Part shown: piece by piece, positions 63,402 to 64,000 of the stretch | How the letters are laid out: every line of letters begins with the position of its first letter | Position numbering within the stretch: position 1 is the stretch's first letter | DNA from: Larkinella rosea | Lineage (GTDB): Bacteria > Bacteroidota > Bacteroidia > Cytophagales > Spirosomataceae | Reading direction: 5' to 3' | Assembly: GCF_003858635.1 (NCBI RefSeq) | Contig: NZ_RQJO01000008.1 | Location: 1,240,001-1,304,000 of the forward strand | Length of the DNA: 64,000 nt | Program-made: the position numbers and the translations under genes | The notes under the pieces: model-generated | Told to the model about the DNA's origin: nothing | Seen by the model: the letters and a program-made list of their open reading frames with translations, nothing else | The model's database searches: none

Positions 63402-64000
63402 ATGAAAAAAATCATAAGTCTTATTGCCATCACATTCGGTCTGGTCTCGTGTGACCTCGACCTGGTGCCGCAGGACGCCATTTCGCCGGAAACCTTTTTC
63501 AATACCGAAAACGACCTGTTGCTGTATACGAACTCGTTCTACAATGCCCTGCCTTCGGCCGAGGATGTGTATAACGAAGACGTGGATAACGTCGTCAAAA
63601 ACAGCCTGCGCGACGAGCTGCAGGGAACGCGCGTGGTTCCGACCAGCGGGGGCGGCTGGAGTTGGAACAATCTTCGGAATATCAACTACTTTCTGGCCAA
63701 TTCGGGGAAATGCCCCGACAAAAAAGCGGTGGCCAAGTACAACGGACTCGCCCGGTTTTTCCGCGCTTACTTCTACTTCGGGATGGTGAAGCGGTTCGGC
63801 GATGTGCCCTGGTATTCCAAAACCATCGAAGTGCTGGATCAGGAATTGCTGACAAAACCGCGCGACTCGCGGGCGATGGTGATGGATTCGGTCATGGCCG
63901 ACATCGACTACGCCATCGCCAACCTCGACAATTCGCGCCAGCTCAATTCGGTGACCAAATGGACGGCGCTCGCGCTGAAATCCCGCATGGCCTTGTACGA
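63402..64000 (+). CDS. SusD/RagB family lipoprotein (partial)
   Basis: The frame is open from the ATG at 63402 to the right edge (about 199 residues seen). The signal peptide MKKIISLIAITFGLVSC gives the lipid-anchor Cys17. DLDLVPQDAISPETFFNTEN and a helical segment with FFRAYFYFGMVKRFGDVPWY are typical of the SusD N-terminal half. It lies 22 bp after the STN-bearing susC and completes the uptake pair. Confidence 0.95.
   Translation, partial: MKKIISLIAITFGLVSCDLDLVPQDAISPETFFNTENDLLLYTNSFYNALPSAEDVYNEDVDNVVKNSLRDELQGTRVVPTSGGGWSWNNLRNINYFLANSGKCPDKKAVAKYNGLARFFRAYFYFGMVKRFGDVPWYSKTIEVLDQELLTKPRDSRAMVMDSVMADIDYAIANLDNSRQLNSVTKWTALALKSRMALY

Overview
The window reads as chromosomal DNA of a member of the Bacteroidota, most likely order Cytophagales (Spirosoma/Larkinella-like; the genus is a guess). 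Grounds: two SusC/SusD pairs, a SusC-type ECF sigma factor plus FecR, type IX secretion C-terminal domains, ASPIC/UnbV repeat proteins, a fused RibBA, and several upstream regions carrying the Bacteroidota -7 promoter element TAnnTTTG. No rRNA, CRISPR array, insertion sequence or prophage was seen; one tRNA (Gln, UUG) is present.

Layout. 1-4046 (minus): an anti-sigma-like membrane protein cut by the left edge, its ECF sigma factor, a repeat lipoprotein and ribBA. 4259-8621: a gliding-type cell-surface protein, ybaB, a GT2 glycosyltransferase, pspC and a cold-shock protein. 8767-14770: a GreA-like protein, a DUF2306 membrane protein, a Crp-family regulator, lysS, an SPFH protein with a small Arc-like partner, and coaX. 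15204-19975 (plus): a serine hydrolase lipoprotein, a Panacea-domain protein overlapping a small membrane protein (candidate toxin-antitoxin pair), a head-repeat surface protein and a small T9SS-tailed protein. 20123-25641: tRNA-Gln, fabD, a DCC-family protein and sdhCAB. 25812-28800: a GlsB-like protein, a TetR regulator and a two-gene ABC transporter.

28800-41955 is one long minus-strand run: SusC, SusD, two paralogous 1.1-kb-residue FG-GAP/ASPIC lipoproteins and a vanadium-haloperoxidase-like lipoprotein with all active-site residues visible, followed by the ABC genes. 42499-47319 is a plus-strand run: a FAD/Fe-S lactate-type dehydrogenase, a membrane glycosyltransferase-like protein and a small membrane protein. 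47382-56539 holds an M1 peptidase, a KASIII-like enzyme, a Uma2 nuclease-like protein, secA, a DUF1624-type membrane protein and a TonB-C-like protein. From 56853 to the right edge lies a nutrient-uptake locus: ECF sigma, (reverse lipoprotein), FecR, an STN-bearing SusC and the start of a SusD. The STN domain is present only in the SusC that sits beside a sigma/FecR pair, as expected for transenvelope signalling.

The most unusual signal is between the genes. About a dozen intergenic spacers are filled by imperfect palindromes of 17-31 nt arms built from short drifting words. Their arms are mostly unrelated in sequence, yet they cluster within about ten bases of stop codons, and five share a loop motif close to GGCTnnnGCA. 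Two are clear copies of one another. Other leads are paired TCAC-N8-GTGA sites upstream of the head-repeat protein, and a minus-strand terminator between fecR and susC that could end an antisense RNA.
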